Shown: positions 1 to 9,719, counted from the stretch's first letter. The stretch is 64,000 nucleotides of DNA from Betaproteobacteria bacterium (GCA_005881575.1 VBCA01000010.1:1-64000); one strand, 5' to 3'. Numbers and translations are program-made. Notes: generated by a model not told the origin, from the sequence alone.

Positions 1-23
1 GCATTTCAAAAGGAGGAAGTAAC

Positions 24-221
24 TTGAGTTTCACAATCCTGCGCTGCGTTGCGCGAACAGGCGCTCTTGTTTCAGCCGTCACGCTTGCGGCGTGGCTGGC
101 CGCTGCCCACGCTGCGGTACCGGACATTCCCACGGTCGAAGGGCCGATCACCGGCCCGGGCGAGATGCAGCCGAGCATCCGGCCGGGACCGGGCGGGACG
201 TATCTCCAGGACCTCGGCTAG
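24..221 (+). CDS. Short exported peptide, probably the truncated N-terminus of an alpha/beta hydrolase-domain protein
   Basis: This 65-residue frame opens with TTG at 24, seven bases after a strong AGGAGG ribosome site (11-16). Residues 1-30 form a signal peptide ending in an AHA-type cleavage site. The remaining 35 residues (VEGPITGPG, then IRPGPGG and LQDLG) resemble my recollection of the mature N-terminus of large exported alpha/beta hydrolase-domain proteins (Abhydrolase_10-like), where the chain normally continues G-Y-V-E-E-E. Here the frame stops with TAG (219-221) exactly at that point, and the next bases (GAGGAGG) serve as the ribosome site of the following gene. Inference: a remnant left by deletion of a larger gene. 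A genuine small exported peptide is the alternative. Confidence 0.45.
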   Translation: MSFTILRCVARTGALVSAVTLAAWLAAAHAAVPDIPTVEGPITGPGEMQPSIRPGPGGTYLQDLG

Positions 222-231
222 AGGAGGCAGC

Positions 232-2037
232 ATGAAAACGCGTCCGATGCTTTGTTCGCTATTCCTCGCTGCGGTCGCCATTCCGACCGCAGCACTGGCG
301 GAGATGAGCTGCGCCGAGCTCGGCGCTTGGCTGCTGGCGCAGCCGACCGTCCAGCAGTCCACGACGGTTCCACCAGCGCCGCCGGGGCTGGTTCCGTTTT
401 TTACCTTGGTCAGCAGCGGCACGAACGCACGCTGCGAGGTGCAGTTCATCTATTCGTCGCGCGGCGGTCCGGAGTTCGGCTATGACGTGGGCGAGATGCA
501 GCGCGTGACGATTCGCGTCGGCCTTCCGCTCAATAGCCGGGACGGCGGTACGGGCGGTGCTCCCGGCATGGGTGCGTGGAACGGCAAGACGCGCAACCTC
601 GGCGGCGGCGGCTGCGTCGGCTCGGTCGGCTCGGTCACCTCGGCGACCAGCACCGGCTACGTCGGCTCCTCGACCGATTCCGGACATATCGGCAGCGATT
701 GCATTTTCGCGCTGCAGCCCACACCGACGCGCCTCAATGTCGGCCGGCTGAACGACTTCATCGTCGACAGCCTGCGCGCGCAGGTGCGCTGGGCGAAGGC
801 GATCGCCGAGACCTATTACGGGCCCGCGCCGGCGCGCAACTACTGGGACGGCTGCTCGACCGGCGGTCGCCAGGGCCTCGCGCTCGCTCAGAGATATCCC
901 GAAGAACTCGACGGCTGGCTCGTCGGCGCTCCGGCGGTGAACTACGGCCGCTTCCGCATCGCGCAGATCTGGGGCCCCGTCGCGATGAAGGAGCTCACGG
1001 GCGGGCCGATTTCCTCGGCGAAGACCGCGCAAGCAACCCTGTCAGCAATCACGGCCTGCGACGCGGCCGACGGCGTGATGGACGGCGTCATCGGCGAGCC
1101 GCGCAGTTGCAAGTTCAGCGCTAAGGCGAACGTTTGCGGCGAGCCGACCGCGCCGGCGGCGAATTGCCTGACCCCGCAGGAAGCGGCCGCAATCGACCTG
1201 ATCTGGGACGGGCCGCGCAATACGTACGGCAAGCAGGTGTTCCCCGGCCTCGAGCGCGGCGCGCAGATCAGCGCGCTGAACGGCGCGGTGCCCTCGCAGA
1301 CCGCGACCGGCCAGCTGCGCTGGAACCACTCCGACGCGAGCTTCGACTGGAGCACGCTGACGCTGGCCGACTACGGCCGCGAAGCGCAGCTCGGCTCGAT
1401 GACGACCGGCGACATCATCAACACCAACGACCCGCGCCTCGACCGCGTGCGCGATGCCGGCAAGAAGATCCTGATGTGGCAGGGCACGGCGGATCAGCTG
1501 ATCACCGCGGAGAACGGCCTCGAGTACTACACCCGCGTCGCGGCGCATTTCGCCGGCGGCACGCCGGAGTTCTCGGTGCTGCAGCCCTGGTTCCGCTACT
1601 TCCGGGCTCCCGGCGTCGCGCATTGCGGCGGCGGGCCGGGACCGCAGCCGAATCAGGAGAGCATGTTCCAGCAGATGGTGAACTGGGTCGAGAACGGCGT
1701 CGCGCCCGACACCGTCCCCACCTCGGGCGGCGGGCGCACGCGCATGGCGTGCCCGTTCCCGCAGCAGGCCATCTACGATCGCATCGGCAATCCGAACCTG
1801 GCGTCGAGCTGGACCTGCGGCGGCAACGTGCAGACGAAAGAAAACATCTGCCAGTCGATCGTCACGCCGTACAAGCACGAGAGCGAGGACCAGCTCCAGG
1901 CGTGGGGCAAATACAACCCCGCCGCGTGCAACGAGAGCTCCAATGTGCCGATCGACGGGCACGCGGTGGATGCGTCGTCTTATGCGCCCGATCCCGACGG
2001 CGTCGACCGCAGCGAAAACCAAGGCTACAACGAGTAA
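232..2037 (+). CDS. Tannase/feruloyl esterase family secreted hydrolase, copy 1
   Basis: A 601-residue exported esterase of the tannase family (PF07519), which also contains fungal feruloyl esterases and MHETase. The ATG at 232 follows AGGAGG by four bases and opens a signal peptide cleaved near ALA-EMSC. The catalytic triad is readable: Ser209 in GCSTGG, Asp421 in GTADQL and His464 in GVAHCGGG. Cys208 and Cys465 flank Ser and His, giving the CS-D-HC arrangement in which a disulfide holds the active site together. Ester hydrolysis outside the cytoplasm is well supported. The substrate (gallate, ferulate or other aromatic esters) cannot be read from the sequence. A paralogue follows 12 bases downstream. 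Confidence 0.88.
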   Translation: MKTRPMLCSLFLAAVAIPTAALAEMSCAELGAWLLAQPTVQQSTTVPPAPPGLVPFFTLVSSGTNARCEVQFIYSSRGGPEFGYDVGEMQRVTIRVGLPLNSRDGGTGGAPGMGAWNGKTRNLGGGGCVGSVGSVTSATSTGYVGSSTDSGHIGSDCIFALQPTPTRLNVGRLNDFIVDSLRAQVRWAKAIAETYYGPAPARNYWDGCSTGGRQGLALAQRYPEELDGWLVGAPAVNYGRFRIAQIWGPVAMKELTGGPISSAKTAQATLSAITACDAADGVMDGVIGEPRSCKFSAKANVCGEPTAPAANCLTPQEAAAIDLIWDGPRNTYGKQVFPGLERGAQISALNGAVPSQTATGQLRWNHSDASFDWSTLTLADYGREAQLGSMTTGDIINTNDPRLDRVRDAGKKILMWQGTADQLITAENGLEYYTRVAAHFAGGTPEFSVLQPWFRYFRAPGVAHCGGGPGPQPNQESMFQQMVNWVENGVAPDTVPTSGGGRTRMACPFPQQAIYDRIGNPNLASSWTCGGNVQTKENICQSIVTPYKHESEDQLQAWGKYNPAACNESSNVPIDGHAVDASSYAPDPDGVDRSENQGYNE

Positions 2038-2049
2038 AAGGAGGCGATC

Positions 2050-3798
2050 GTGCAACGAGTACTTCTTGTCTTGTGCGCGATTGCCGGGTTCGCCCCCGCG
2101 ATCGCATCGGCGGAAATGAGCTGCGCTGCCCTCGGCAGCTACCTTGCGACGCAACCGAACCTTTCGCAGTTCGTGCCGCCGCCGCCGGCGGCGCAAGTGC
2201 CGGTGCCCTTTACCGCCCTCGTCCCGGCGACGCCGACACCGCCGAATGCAGCGCGCTGCGAGGCGAAATTCATCTACTCCGCGCGAGGCGGCCCTGCGAG
2301 CGGCTACGCGGTGGGACAGAACCAGCGCATCGGCATCGTGGTCGGGTTTCCGCTGAACACCCTCGATGGCGGGAGCGGCGCCGTGCAGGGCGCGTGGAAC
2401 GGCAAGGTGCGCAACATCGGCGGCGGCGGCCTGCAGGGCAACCTGAGCTCGATCACCGCGGCGACGAACACCGGCTACGTCGGCTCGAACACCGACACGG
2501 GCCATCCGACCGGAAGCCCGGCCTTCGCCGTCATCCAGGATACGCACGAGCTCAATTACGGCACGCTCGACGACTTCCTGGTCGAGAGCATCCACCAGCA
2601 ATACAAATGGGCGCTCGCCTTGACCAAGGTCTATTACGGCACGGCGGCGACGCGCAACTACTGGGACGGCTGCTCGACCGGCGGGCGCGAAGGCCTGTCG
2701 ATGGCGCTCAATTTCGGCGAGGACTTCGACGGTTTCCTGACCGGCGCACCGGCGAACTTCCATACACGGCTGCAGGTGGCGACGGTGTGGCCATTCTGGG
2801 TCCAGAAGGAGCTTACCGGCGCCGCCACGCTGACTCAGGCGAAGATGAACGCGGCGAACGCTTCCGCTGTGGTCGCTTGCGACGCGCAGGACGGCTTGAC
2901 CGACGGCATCCTCGGCGATCCGCGTGCGTGCACCTACGATGCGACGAACAACATCTGCGGTCGGCTCAGTGCGCCCGCGACGAACTGCCTTACGCCGCAG
3001 GAAGCCGAGGCGGTGAACCGGATCTGGGACGGGCCGCGCAACGATCACGGCCTGCGCATCTGGTTCCCGTTCGGGCGCGGCGCGAACGCCGGCGTGACCA
3101 ACTCGCCGCCCTTCGGCGGCCCCGGCGGCAGCCTCGGCATCTTCACGTGGTCGCACCGCGACCTGAATTTCGATTTCACGTCCGAGCCGCTCGCGCTGTT
3201 CGACGACGAGACCAAGCTCGCGACGCGCGTGGTTGCGCCCTACAGCGACATCATCAGCACCGATCTGCGCCGCGCGAAGAAGGGCGGCGCGAAGATCCTG
3301 ATGTGGCACGGCGGCGCGGACCAGCTCATCCCGTGGCGCCAGTCGGTCCACTACTACCGCGAGGCGGCGGAGCGCTATGACGGCTTCAAGAGCGTGCAGA
3401 CCTGGTTCCGCTTTTTCCTCGCGCCGGGCGTGACGCATTGCGGCGGCGGCGCGGGTCCGCAGCCGCAGGCGCTGTTCGACACGATGGTGAACTGGGTCGA
3501 GACCGGCACGGCGCCCGACTCGATCATGTCGCAGAACGCGACGCTCGGCGCGCGGCCGATGTGCCCGTATCCGCAGACGGCGATCTACAACGGCAGCGGC
3601 GATGCGAAGCTTTTCGCGAGCTGGCACTGCGGCGGCAACATCGAGACGCGCGCAAACGCGTGCATGGACCGCGTCGTCAAGTACCAGCACGAGACCGGCG
3701 GGCGCCTCGAGGACGCCGAGAGCTGCAAGCGCGACGATGACGATCGCGACGGGCATCACGAAGGCCATGACGATGACAAGCATCACGACCGAGACTGA
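2050..3798 (+). CDS. Tannase/feruloyl esterase family secreted hydrolase, copy 2, with an Asp/His-rich tail
   Basis: 582 residues from a GTG at 2050, preceded by AAAGGAGG. The signal peptide ends at ASA-EMSC, the same mature start as copy 1. The triad is Ser209 (GCSTGG), Asp424 (GGADQL) and His463 (GVTHCGGG), with the paired cysteines Cys208 and Cys464. It is clearly a paralogue of the preceding gene. The last ~20 residues are almost only Asp, His and Arg with a few Gly/Lys/Glu, a possible metal-binding or low-complexity tail absent from copy 1. The next gene's mature N-terminus is also Asp/His-rich. The 12-base spacings indicate one operon. Confidence 0.88.
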   Translation: MQRVLLVLCAIAGFAPAIASAEMSCAALGSYLATQPNLSQFVPPPPAAQVPVPFTALVPATPTPPNAARCEAKFIYSARGGPASGYAVGQNQRIGIVVGFPLNTLDGGSGAVQGAWNGKVRNIGGGGLQGNLSSITAATNTGYVGSNTDTGHPTGSPAFAVIQDTHELNYGTLDDFLVESIHQQYKWALALTKVYYGTAATRNYWDGCSTGGREGLSMALNFGEDFDGFLTGAPANFHTRLQVATVWPFWVQKELTGAATLTQAKMNAANASAVVACDAQDGLTDGILGDPRACTYDATNNICGRLSAPATNCLTPQEAEAVNRIWDGPRNDHGLRIWFPFGRGANAGVTNSPPFGGPGGSLGIFTWSHRDLNFDFTSEPLALFDDETKLATRVVAPYSDIISTDLRRAKKGGAKILMWHGGADQLIPWRQSVHYYREAAERYDGFKSVQTWFRFFLAPGVTHCGGGAGPQPQALFDTMVNWVETGTAPDSIMSQNATLGARPMCPYPQTAIYNGSGDAKLFASWHCGGNIETRANACMDRVVKYQHETGGRLEDAESCKRDDDDRDGHHEGHDDDKHHDRD

Positions 3799-3808
3799 GG
3801 AGAAAACA

Positions 3809-6073
3809 ATGAAGCCTAGTTTGCAACAGACGAAGCGGCTGTGCGTTCCGCTCTGCGCATTTTTCTCGGCCGTCGCGGTGTTCGCCGCGCTGGCGCTCGT
3901 CGCGAAGGCGAATCCGGCCTACGCCCACGACGACGAGGACAACGATCAGGACCGCCATGAGTCGAAAGGGTCGCGCAATTTCTCGATCGAGGTCCTCTCC
4001 AGCCGCCCGGACATGATCGCGGGCGGCGATTCGCTCATCCAGATCCGCGTGAAGAAAAATGAAAAGAAGATCTCGCTGGATGAGGTGACCGTCCTGCTGA
4101 ACGGCGTGGACATCACGGCGCAGTTCCTCGCCAACCACGCGGCGCGCACCCTGACGGGCCTCGTGACGGGTCTGCAACAGGGGGAGAACCGGCTGACGGT
4201 CGACTCGGACCGCAAGGGCAAGGGCCGCGGAGACCGTGGGGACGCGGACGCGACCCTGGTCAACCACCCGATCGAAGGGCCGATCTTCTCCGGGCCGCAT
4301 GAGCAGCCTTTTGCGTGCGCGACACAGAGCTTCAACCTGCCCGCGGGATTGGGCAACCTCGGCGCCGCGCTGGACGCGAATTGCTCCATCAACCGGCGGG
4401 TGGATTACATCTACCGCACGACCGCCAACGCATTCGCGCAATGGCCGGCCGGCGCCACTACTTACCCGGCGAATATGGCGAGCACTACCACGACGCTCGG
4501 CAAAACGGTGCCGTACATCATCCGGATCGAGACGGGCACCATCAACCGGGCGATCTACCAGATCACGATCCTGCACGATCCGCTTAAGGAGGCGGCGCCG
4601 AGCTGGAGTGCTCAGCCCGGAAACTGGAACAAGCGCCTGATCTACACTTTCGGCGGCGGCTGCATCGGCGGCTGGTACCGCCAGGGCTCGTCGACGGGCG
4701 GCGTGACCGACAACTTCATGCTCTCCAACGGCTACGCGCTCGCTTCTTCGACGCTCAACGTCTTCGGCAACAACTGCAACGACCTCACCGCGTCCGAGAC
4801 GATGATGATGGTGAAGGAGCGCTTCATCGAAGCCTACGGCGTTCCGGCGCACACGCAGGGCTGGGGCTGCTCGGGCGGCTCGTATGCGCAGCACCAGATC
4901 GGCGACAACTATCCGGGCCTGCTCGAGGGCATCATTCCCGGCTGCTCGTTCCCGGAGGTCGGCTTCGCCACCATCAATTTCATCACCGACGCGTGGCTGC
5001 TCGACAACTACTTTACCGCGCGCCAGGCCGCGATGGGCTGGACCGACGAGCAGAAGCGCCAGGTCACCGGCTTCCTGCAGTACGATACCGCGCCCAACAT
5101 CGAAATCGGGGCGCATCGCATCGATCCGAAGCCGGCCACGACGAGCTGCGCCTCGGTTCCCCTCGCGCAGCGCTACGACCCGGCGACCAATCCGATGGGC
5201 GTGCGCTGCACGGTGTACGACCACACCGTGAACGTCTACGGCAAGGACCCGGCCACGGGTTTTGCGCGCCGGCCCCTCGACAACGTCGGCATCCAGTACG
5301 GCCTGAAGCTGGTGAACAACGGCACGATCTCGGCCGAGCAGTTCGTCGATCTCAACGAGAAGATCGGCGGATTCGACCGCGACGCGACTATCGTGCCCCA
5401 GCGCACGGTGGCCGATCTGCTCGCGGCCCGCGCTGCGTATCAGACCGGGCGCCTTACCAACGGCGGCGGCGGGCTCGCGGAGATGCCGATCATCGACTTC
5501 CGCGACTACAACGACGTGCTGCCCGGCGGCGACATCCATGTCCGGTACCACTCGTTCTCGATGCGCAAGCGCCTGGAGAAGGCGAACGGGCGCAGCGACA
5601 ACCAGGTGATGTGGGTGAACGACAACCGCTTCGGTCTTTACAGCAACTCGAATCCGCTGCTGCAAAGCGCGATCCTGCTGATGGACCGCTGGATCACTGC
5701 CATCAAGGCGGACAAACGGCACATCCGCCAGATCGACAAGGTGGTGCAGAACAAGCCCGCGGACCTGCAGGAAGGCTGCTACACGAAGGATGCGACTCCA
5801 AAGTTCATCGCCGAGCACCAGGTGCGCGGTCCGTCGACCTGCCACGACCTGTACCCGTCGAACTCCTTCCCGCGCGAGGTCGCCGGGGCGGATATTGCGG
5901 CCGACATCATCAAGTGCCAGACCAAGCCGCTCAGGCAGTCCGACTATGCCGTGACCTTCACGGCGACGCAGTGGGCGAGGTTGCAAGCGGCGTTCCCGTC
6001 CGGTGTCTGCGACTGGTCGAAGCCCGGCTATGAGCAGCAGGATCCGCTGGGCACATGGCTGGTCGTCGACTGA
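3809..6073 (+). CDS. DUF6351 family exported protein
   Basis: 754 residues from ATG 3809, with AGGAGA just upstream. A signal peptide (about residues 1-45) ends at AYA-HDDE, followed by an Asp/His-rich stretch. The sequence has the marks I associate with DUF6351 proteins: an N-terminal beta-rich section (FSIEVLSSRPDMI ... VTVLLNGVDIT ... LTGLVTGL) and the NHPIEGPIFSGPH segment leading into an alpha/beta-hydrolase-like body. A nucleophile-like GCSGGS places Ser355 as candidate catalytic residue, with Cys beside it as in the two tannase paralogues. The family has no established substrate that I know of. Its position in the run suggests it acts on the same extracellular material. Confidence 0.8.
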   Translation: MKPSLQQTKRLCVPLCAFFSAVAVFAALALVAKANPAYAHDDEDNDQDRHESKGSRNFSIEVLSSRPDMIAGGDSLIQIRVKKNEKKISLDEVTVLLNGVDITAQFLANHAARTLTGLVTGLQQGENRLTVDSDRKGKGRGDRGDADATLVNHPIEGPIFSGPHEQPFACATQSFNLPAGLGNLGAALDANCSINRRVDYIYRTTANAFAQWPAGATTYPANMASTTTTLGKTVPYIIRIETGTINRAIYQITILHDPLKEAAPSWSAQPGNWNKRLIYTFGGGCIGGWYRQGSSTGGVTDNFMLSNGYALASSTLNVFGNNCNDLTASETMMMVKERFIEAYGVPAHTQGWGCSGGSYAQHQIGDNYPGLLEGIIPGCSFPEVGFATINFITDAWLLDNYFTARQAAMGWTDEQKRQVTGFLQYDTAPNIEIGAHRIDPKPATTSCASVPLAQRYDPATNPMGVRCTVYDHTVNVYGKDPATGFARRPLDNVGIQYGLKLVNNGTISAEQFVDLNEKIGGFDRDATIVPQRTVADLLAARAAYQTGRLTNGGGGLAEMPIIDFRDYNDVLPGGDIHVRYHSFSMRKRLEKANGRSDNQVMWVNDNRFGLYSNSNPLLQSAILLMDRWITAIKADKRHIRQIDKVVQNKPADLQEGCYTKDATPKFIAEHQVRGPSTCHDLYPSNSFPREVAGADIAADIIKCQTKPLRQSDYAVTFTATQWARLQAAFPSGVCDWSKPGYEQQDPLGTWLVVD

Positions 6074-6084
6074 AGGAAGCGATC

Positions 6085-8007
6085 ATGAAATTGCAAAAAG
6101 CACTATTTTTGGCGGCGGGCGCTGCCTCCGCACAGACCATCGACGTCGACGAGCAGCGCACCGCGCCGCTGGCGCGCCGCTATCTGCACGGCATCCTCAA
6201 ATTGCTGCTGGCACTGAGCTTCGCGGTACCGGGGTTCGCGCCCGCGTGGGCGTCGCACGAGGGCTCGGAACTGGCGGTCCCGCCGGGCCCGGGCTTCCGC
6301 GGCGGAGTGGTGGCCGTATCGCACCCGCTCGCCGCCGAAGCGGGCGCGAGGATGTTGCGCAGCGGCGGCAATGCCATCGACGCCGCGGCGGCGGTCCAAT
6401 TCGCGCTCAACGTGGTCGAGCCAGAGTTCTCGGGCATCGGCGGTGGCGGCTTCATGATGGTGCACCTCGCGAAGGGCCAGGGCAGCACCTTCGTCGTTGA
6501 GGGCCGGGAAAAGGCGCCGGCGAGCGCCGATACCACGCTCTTCACCAATCCGGACGGCACCAACCAGGGGTTCACGCCCGCTTCTACCAGCGGCCAGGCG
6601 GTGGGCGTCCCCGGCACCTTGAAGATCGTGGCCACGGCGCTGCAGCGGTACGGGCGGAAGCACCTTGCGGAGGTGATCCAGCCCGCGATCGAGCTCGCCG
6701 AGAACGGCTTCCCGGTGAACTTCGTGCTCGCCGGCGACGCGACTTCGTCGCGCACGAGCTTCTACGCCGAGACCGCGGCTGTCTTCCGCCCCGGCGGCGT
6801 GCCGCTTCAGCAGGGCCAGATCCTCAAGCAGCCGGATCTCGCGAAGACGCTGCGCCTCATCGCGGCGAAGGGGCCGGACGTGCTTTACCGCGGCGAGATC
6901 GGCGCGGCGATCGTCGCCGCGCAGCGCGCCACGGCGAACGGCGGCAAGCCCGGCCTAATGACGATGCAGGACCTCGCCGACTACAACATCGTGATCCGCG
7001 GGCCGATCGTCGCCGAGTACCGCGGCTTTCGCATCGCTGCGATGTCGCCGCCTTCGTCGGGCGGCCTGACCATGATCCAGGCGCTCAAGATGATCGAGCG
7101 CTACCCGCTCGGCGACGTGTCTGCGGGCTTCGGTTTCGGCAAAGCGCAGACGCTGCACGTGATGGCCGAGGCGATGCGGCTCGCCTTTGCGGACCGCGCG
7201 GCGTGGATGGGCGACGAGGACTTCGTGCCGGTGCCCAAGCACGGCCTGCTCGACCCGACTTACGTTCGCGAGCGCGGCGATCTCATCAGCCTGACCTCGA
7301 TCATTTCGGGAGCCGCCCCGCGCGGCGATCCATGGCCTTTCGAGATCGCGCAGCGTCCGGGTCGCACGATGCTTGCGACCGCAGAGCCGGTGAGCTACGC
7401 CGGCGGCCACACCACGCACTTCTCGGTGGTCGACCAGTGGGGCAACGTGGTCTCGTACACGACGACCATCGAGCAGGGCTGGGGGACGGGGATCATGGTT
7501 CCCGGCTACGGCTTCATGCTCAACAACGAGCTCACCGACTTCAACTTCGGCTTCAACATGCACCCGCGCTTCGGCGGGCCCGGCGCGAACGACGTCCAGG
7601 GCGGCAAGCGCCCGCGCTCGAGCATGACGCCGACGATCCTCTTCAAGGGCCGCGAGCCGGTTGCCGCCTTCGGCTCGCCCGGCGGCGCGACCATCATCAG
7701 CTCGGTCTACAACGTGCTCATCAACCTGGTGGATCACCACATGACGATCCAGCAGGCGGTCGAGGCGCCGCGCATCTCGGTGACCACGGCCGACAACGCG
7801 ATCGCGCGCGAGGCCGGGTTCGACGAGGCCGAGATCGCCAAGCTGCGCGCGCTGGGGCACAACGTCGGCAGCCCTGGCACCATCGGCAACGTCAACGCGA
7901 TCTTCATCGACCTCGAGACCGGCCGCCAGTACGGCGCGGTCGACTCGACGCGCGAAGGCGGCCTGATCGGACTGCCGAAGGGCCACCGCGGGAAGGAAGA
8001 CGACTAA
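6085..8007 (+). CDS. ggt: Gamma-glutamyltransferase family exported enzyme
   Basis: 640 residues from ATG 6085 after an AAGGAAG ribosome site. The gamma-glutamyltranspeptidase fold is clear: GNAIDAAAA and the GIGGGGFM segment near the start, and the autoprocessing site GGHTTHFSV where Thr443 would become the N-terminal nucleophile of the small subunit. Later come GYGFMLNNE and the GSPGGATI substrate-binding loop. The N-terminus is odd: a signal-like start ending in ASAQ is followed by a second hydrophobic segment (about residues 35-56) ending in AWAS. The enzyme would transfer or hydrolyse gamma-glutamyl groups, or related amides, in the periplasm. It belongs to the same operon as the esterases. 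Confidence 0.88.
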   Translation: MKLQKALFLAAGAASAQTIDVDEQRTAPLARRYLHGILKLLLALSFAVPGFAPAWASHEGSELAVPPGPGFRGGVVAVSHPLAAEAGARMLRSGGNAIDAAAAVQFALNVVEPEFSGIGGGGFMMVHLAKGQGSTFVVEGREKAPASADTTLFTNPDGTNQGFTPASTSGQAVGVPGTLKIVATALQRYGRKHLAEVIQPAIELAENGFPVNFVLAGDATSSRTSFYAETAAVFRPGGVPLQQGQILKQPDLAKTLRLIAAKGPDVLYRGEIGAAIVAAQRATANGGKPGLMTMQDLADYNIVIRGPIVAEYRGFRIAAMSPPSSGGLTMIQALKMIERYPLGDVSAGFGFGKAQTLHVMAEAMRLAFADRAAWMGDEDFVPVPKHGLLDPTYVRERGDLISLTSIISGAAPRGDPWPFEIAQRPGRTMLATAEPVSYAGGHTTHFSVVDQWGNVVSYTTTIEQGWGTGIMVPGYGFMLNNELTDFNFGFNMHPRFGGPGANDVQGGKRPRSSMTPTILFKGREPVAAFGSPGGATIISSVYNVLINLVDHHMTIQQAVEAPRISVTTADNAIAREAGFDEAEIAKLRALGHNVGSPGTIGNVNAIFIDLETGRQYGAVDSTREGGLIGLPKGHRGKEDD

Positions 8008-8075
8008 CGGGGAAGACTGAATGATCGGCTTGTACACGCCCATGCGCGTCACCGGCACATAAGGGAGGAGCGCCA

Positions 8076-9719
8076 ATGGCGCGTAAAAATCTGAAGCAGC
8101 GGGGCTTGTCGCGCCGCAGGTTCATGCAGACCGCGGCGGCGATGGCAGCGAGCGGAACGCTGCTCGCGGGGGCAGCGCGGGCGGCGAGGGAGCACGATTC
8201 GAGGGGGCACGATCCGGAATGCGAAGGCACGCGCGATCTCAACCTCGTCAACGGCCGCTTTCTGACGCTCGATGCGCACGACAGCGTGGTCTCGGCGATA
8301 GGCATCCGCGACGGGCGCATCGTCGAGGTCGGACGCGGCGGAGCGCTCGGGCCGTGCGGCCGCACCATCAACCTGAAGGGCGCGACCGTCATTCCAGGCC
8401 TCATCGACTCGCACGTGCATTTCATCCGCTGCGGCCAGAACCCCGGTCACGAGGTACGCATTATCGAGACTGCGGCGTCGGTGGGCGAGCTGCAGCAGAT
8501 GATCGTCGCGCGCATTCGCGAGCTCGACGTGCCGGCCGGCGAGTTCATCACCTGCGTTGGCGGCTGGAACATCAACGGCCTGGCGGAAAAGCGCCTGCCG
8601 ACCCTCGCCGAGCTCGACGCGGCGGCGCCGAACCATGCGGTGTATCTCTCCACGACCGGCGCCGGTGGCGCGGTGACGAATTCGCTTGGGCGAACTTTCT
8701 TCCAGAACCACGGCGTGACGGTGACGATCAACGCCGCCGGAGCGGCGACGCTCAACGCGGGCCAGGCGTTTGCGGCGCTGCAGGCGGTGCAGACCGATGC
8801 CGACCGGCAACGTGGCACCGCCGAGGCGGTGGACTTCGCCGCTAGCCTCGGCTTGACCATGGTCACCGACATGGGCACGCAGGGCGCCGCGGTCGAGTAC
8901 GTCGACGGCTACAAGTACATGATGAACCTGTGGCGCGACGGCAACCTGAAGATACGGCTGCGCTCGTTCCTCAATAGCTCGTTCGATACCGGGTTCGCCG
9001 CGGCGCAATCGGTCGTGACCTACAGCTTCCCGCGCCACGGCGACGATGTGTTCCGTTCCAACGGCGTCGGCGAGCGCGTCAACAGCAGCACCACCAATCC
9101 GGGCTACGTCGACCTCGTCAAGTTCGCCGCGTCCAAGGGCTGGATGGTCACCCAGCACTCGCTGACCCCGGCCGAGATCTCCTTCCATATCTCCGCCTAC
9201 CAGCAGGCGAAGGCGGTCGCGCCGATCGACAAACTGCGCTGGACGCTCGACCACGTCAACCCGATCAGCGACGATCAGATCGCCGCGGTGAAGGACCTCG
9301 GCATCGGGTTGCGGCTGCAGGGCTGGAACTACACCTCGGCCAATCCTGCCGGTCCGCCGTGGCGCAAGCTCGTTGATGCCGGCATCCCCTTGAGCGCGGG
9401 CACCGACTCGACCAACGTCGGGCCGCTCAACCCGTGGCTGACGATGTACTACATGACCACCATGAAGAACAACTCCGGCGCAGCGGCCGCGCCGGCCAGC
9501 CAGCAGATCACCCGCCTCGAGGCGCTGCGCATGCACACCCTCGGCAGCGCCTTTCATTCGTTCGACGAGGACAAGCTCGGCTCGATCGAGCCCGGCAAGC
9601 TCGCCGACCTCGCGGTGCTGAGCGACGACCCGCTCAACGCGTCCGACGACAAGCTGAAGCGCCTGCGCTCGGTGCTGACTCTGCAGGCGGGCAGGATCGT
9701 CCACGGCGAGGACGACTGA
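8076..9719 (+). CDS. Tat-exported amidohydrolase (Amidohydro_3/YtcJ-like), copy 1
   Basis: 547 residues from ATG 8076 with GGGAGGAG upstream. A twin-arginine signal (SRRRFMQ, then an alanine-rich segment) shows export of a folded, probably metal-loaded protein. The amidohydrolase signature VIPGLIDSHVHF gives the HxH metal pair His113/His115. Further ligand motifs are TLDHVNP and SAGTDS, and the C-terminal GSIEPGKLADLAVL is typical of the YtcJ-like branch. The reaction is hydrolysis of an amide or related C-N or ester bond; the substrate is unknown. A paralogue follows 31 bases downstream. Confidence 0.85.
   Translation: MARKNLKQRGLSRRRFMQTAAAMAASGTLLAGAARAAREHDSRGHDPECEGTRDLNLVNGRFLTLDAHDSVVSAIGIRDGRIVEVGRGGALGPCGRTINLKGATVIPGLIDSHVHFIRCGQNPGHEVRIIETAASVGELQQMIVARIRELDVPAGEFITCVGGWNINGLAEKRLPTLAELDAAAPNHAVYLSTTGAGGAVTNSLGRTFFQNHGVTVTINAAGAATLNAGQAFAALQAVQTDADRQRGTAEAVDFAASLGLTMVTDMGTQGAAVEYVDGYKYMMNLWRDGNLKIRLRSFLNSSFDTGFAAAQSVVTYSFPRHGDDVFRSNGVGERVNSSTTNPGYVDLVKFAASKGWMVTQHSLTPAEISFHISAYQQAKAVAPIDKLRWTLDHVNPISDDQIAAVKDLGIGLRLQGWNYTSANPAGPPWRKLVDAGIPLSAGTDSTNVGPLNPWLTMYYMTTMKNNSGAAAAPASQQITRLEALRMHTLGSAFHSFDEDKLGSIEPGKLADLAVLSDDPLNASDDKLKRLRSVLTLQAGRIVHGEDD

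Noticed and set aside
1042-3786. A 914-codon open frame on the minus strand opposite the tannase-family genes, and similar long antisense frames (e.g. 3677-5986, 16526-19309, 19758-21650, 38160-40808)
   Set aside because: They lie exactly opposite well-supported genes, have arginine/valine/alanine-rich translations with no recognisable domain, and follow from the high GC content.
8021-8062. A 13-codon frame (MIGLYTPMRVTGT) between the gamma-glutamyltransferase and the first amidohydrolase
   Set aside because: Too short to support, and it has no family or conserved feature. It may be chance in a 68-base spacer.
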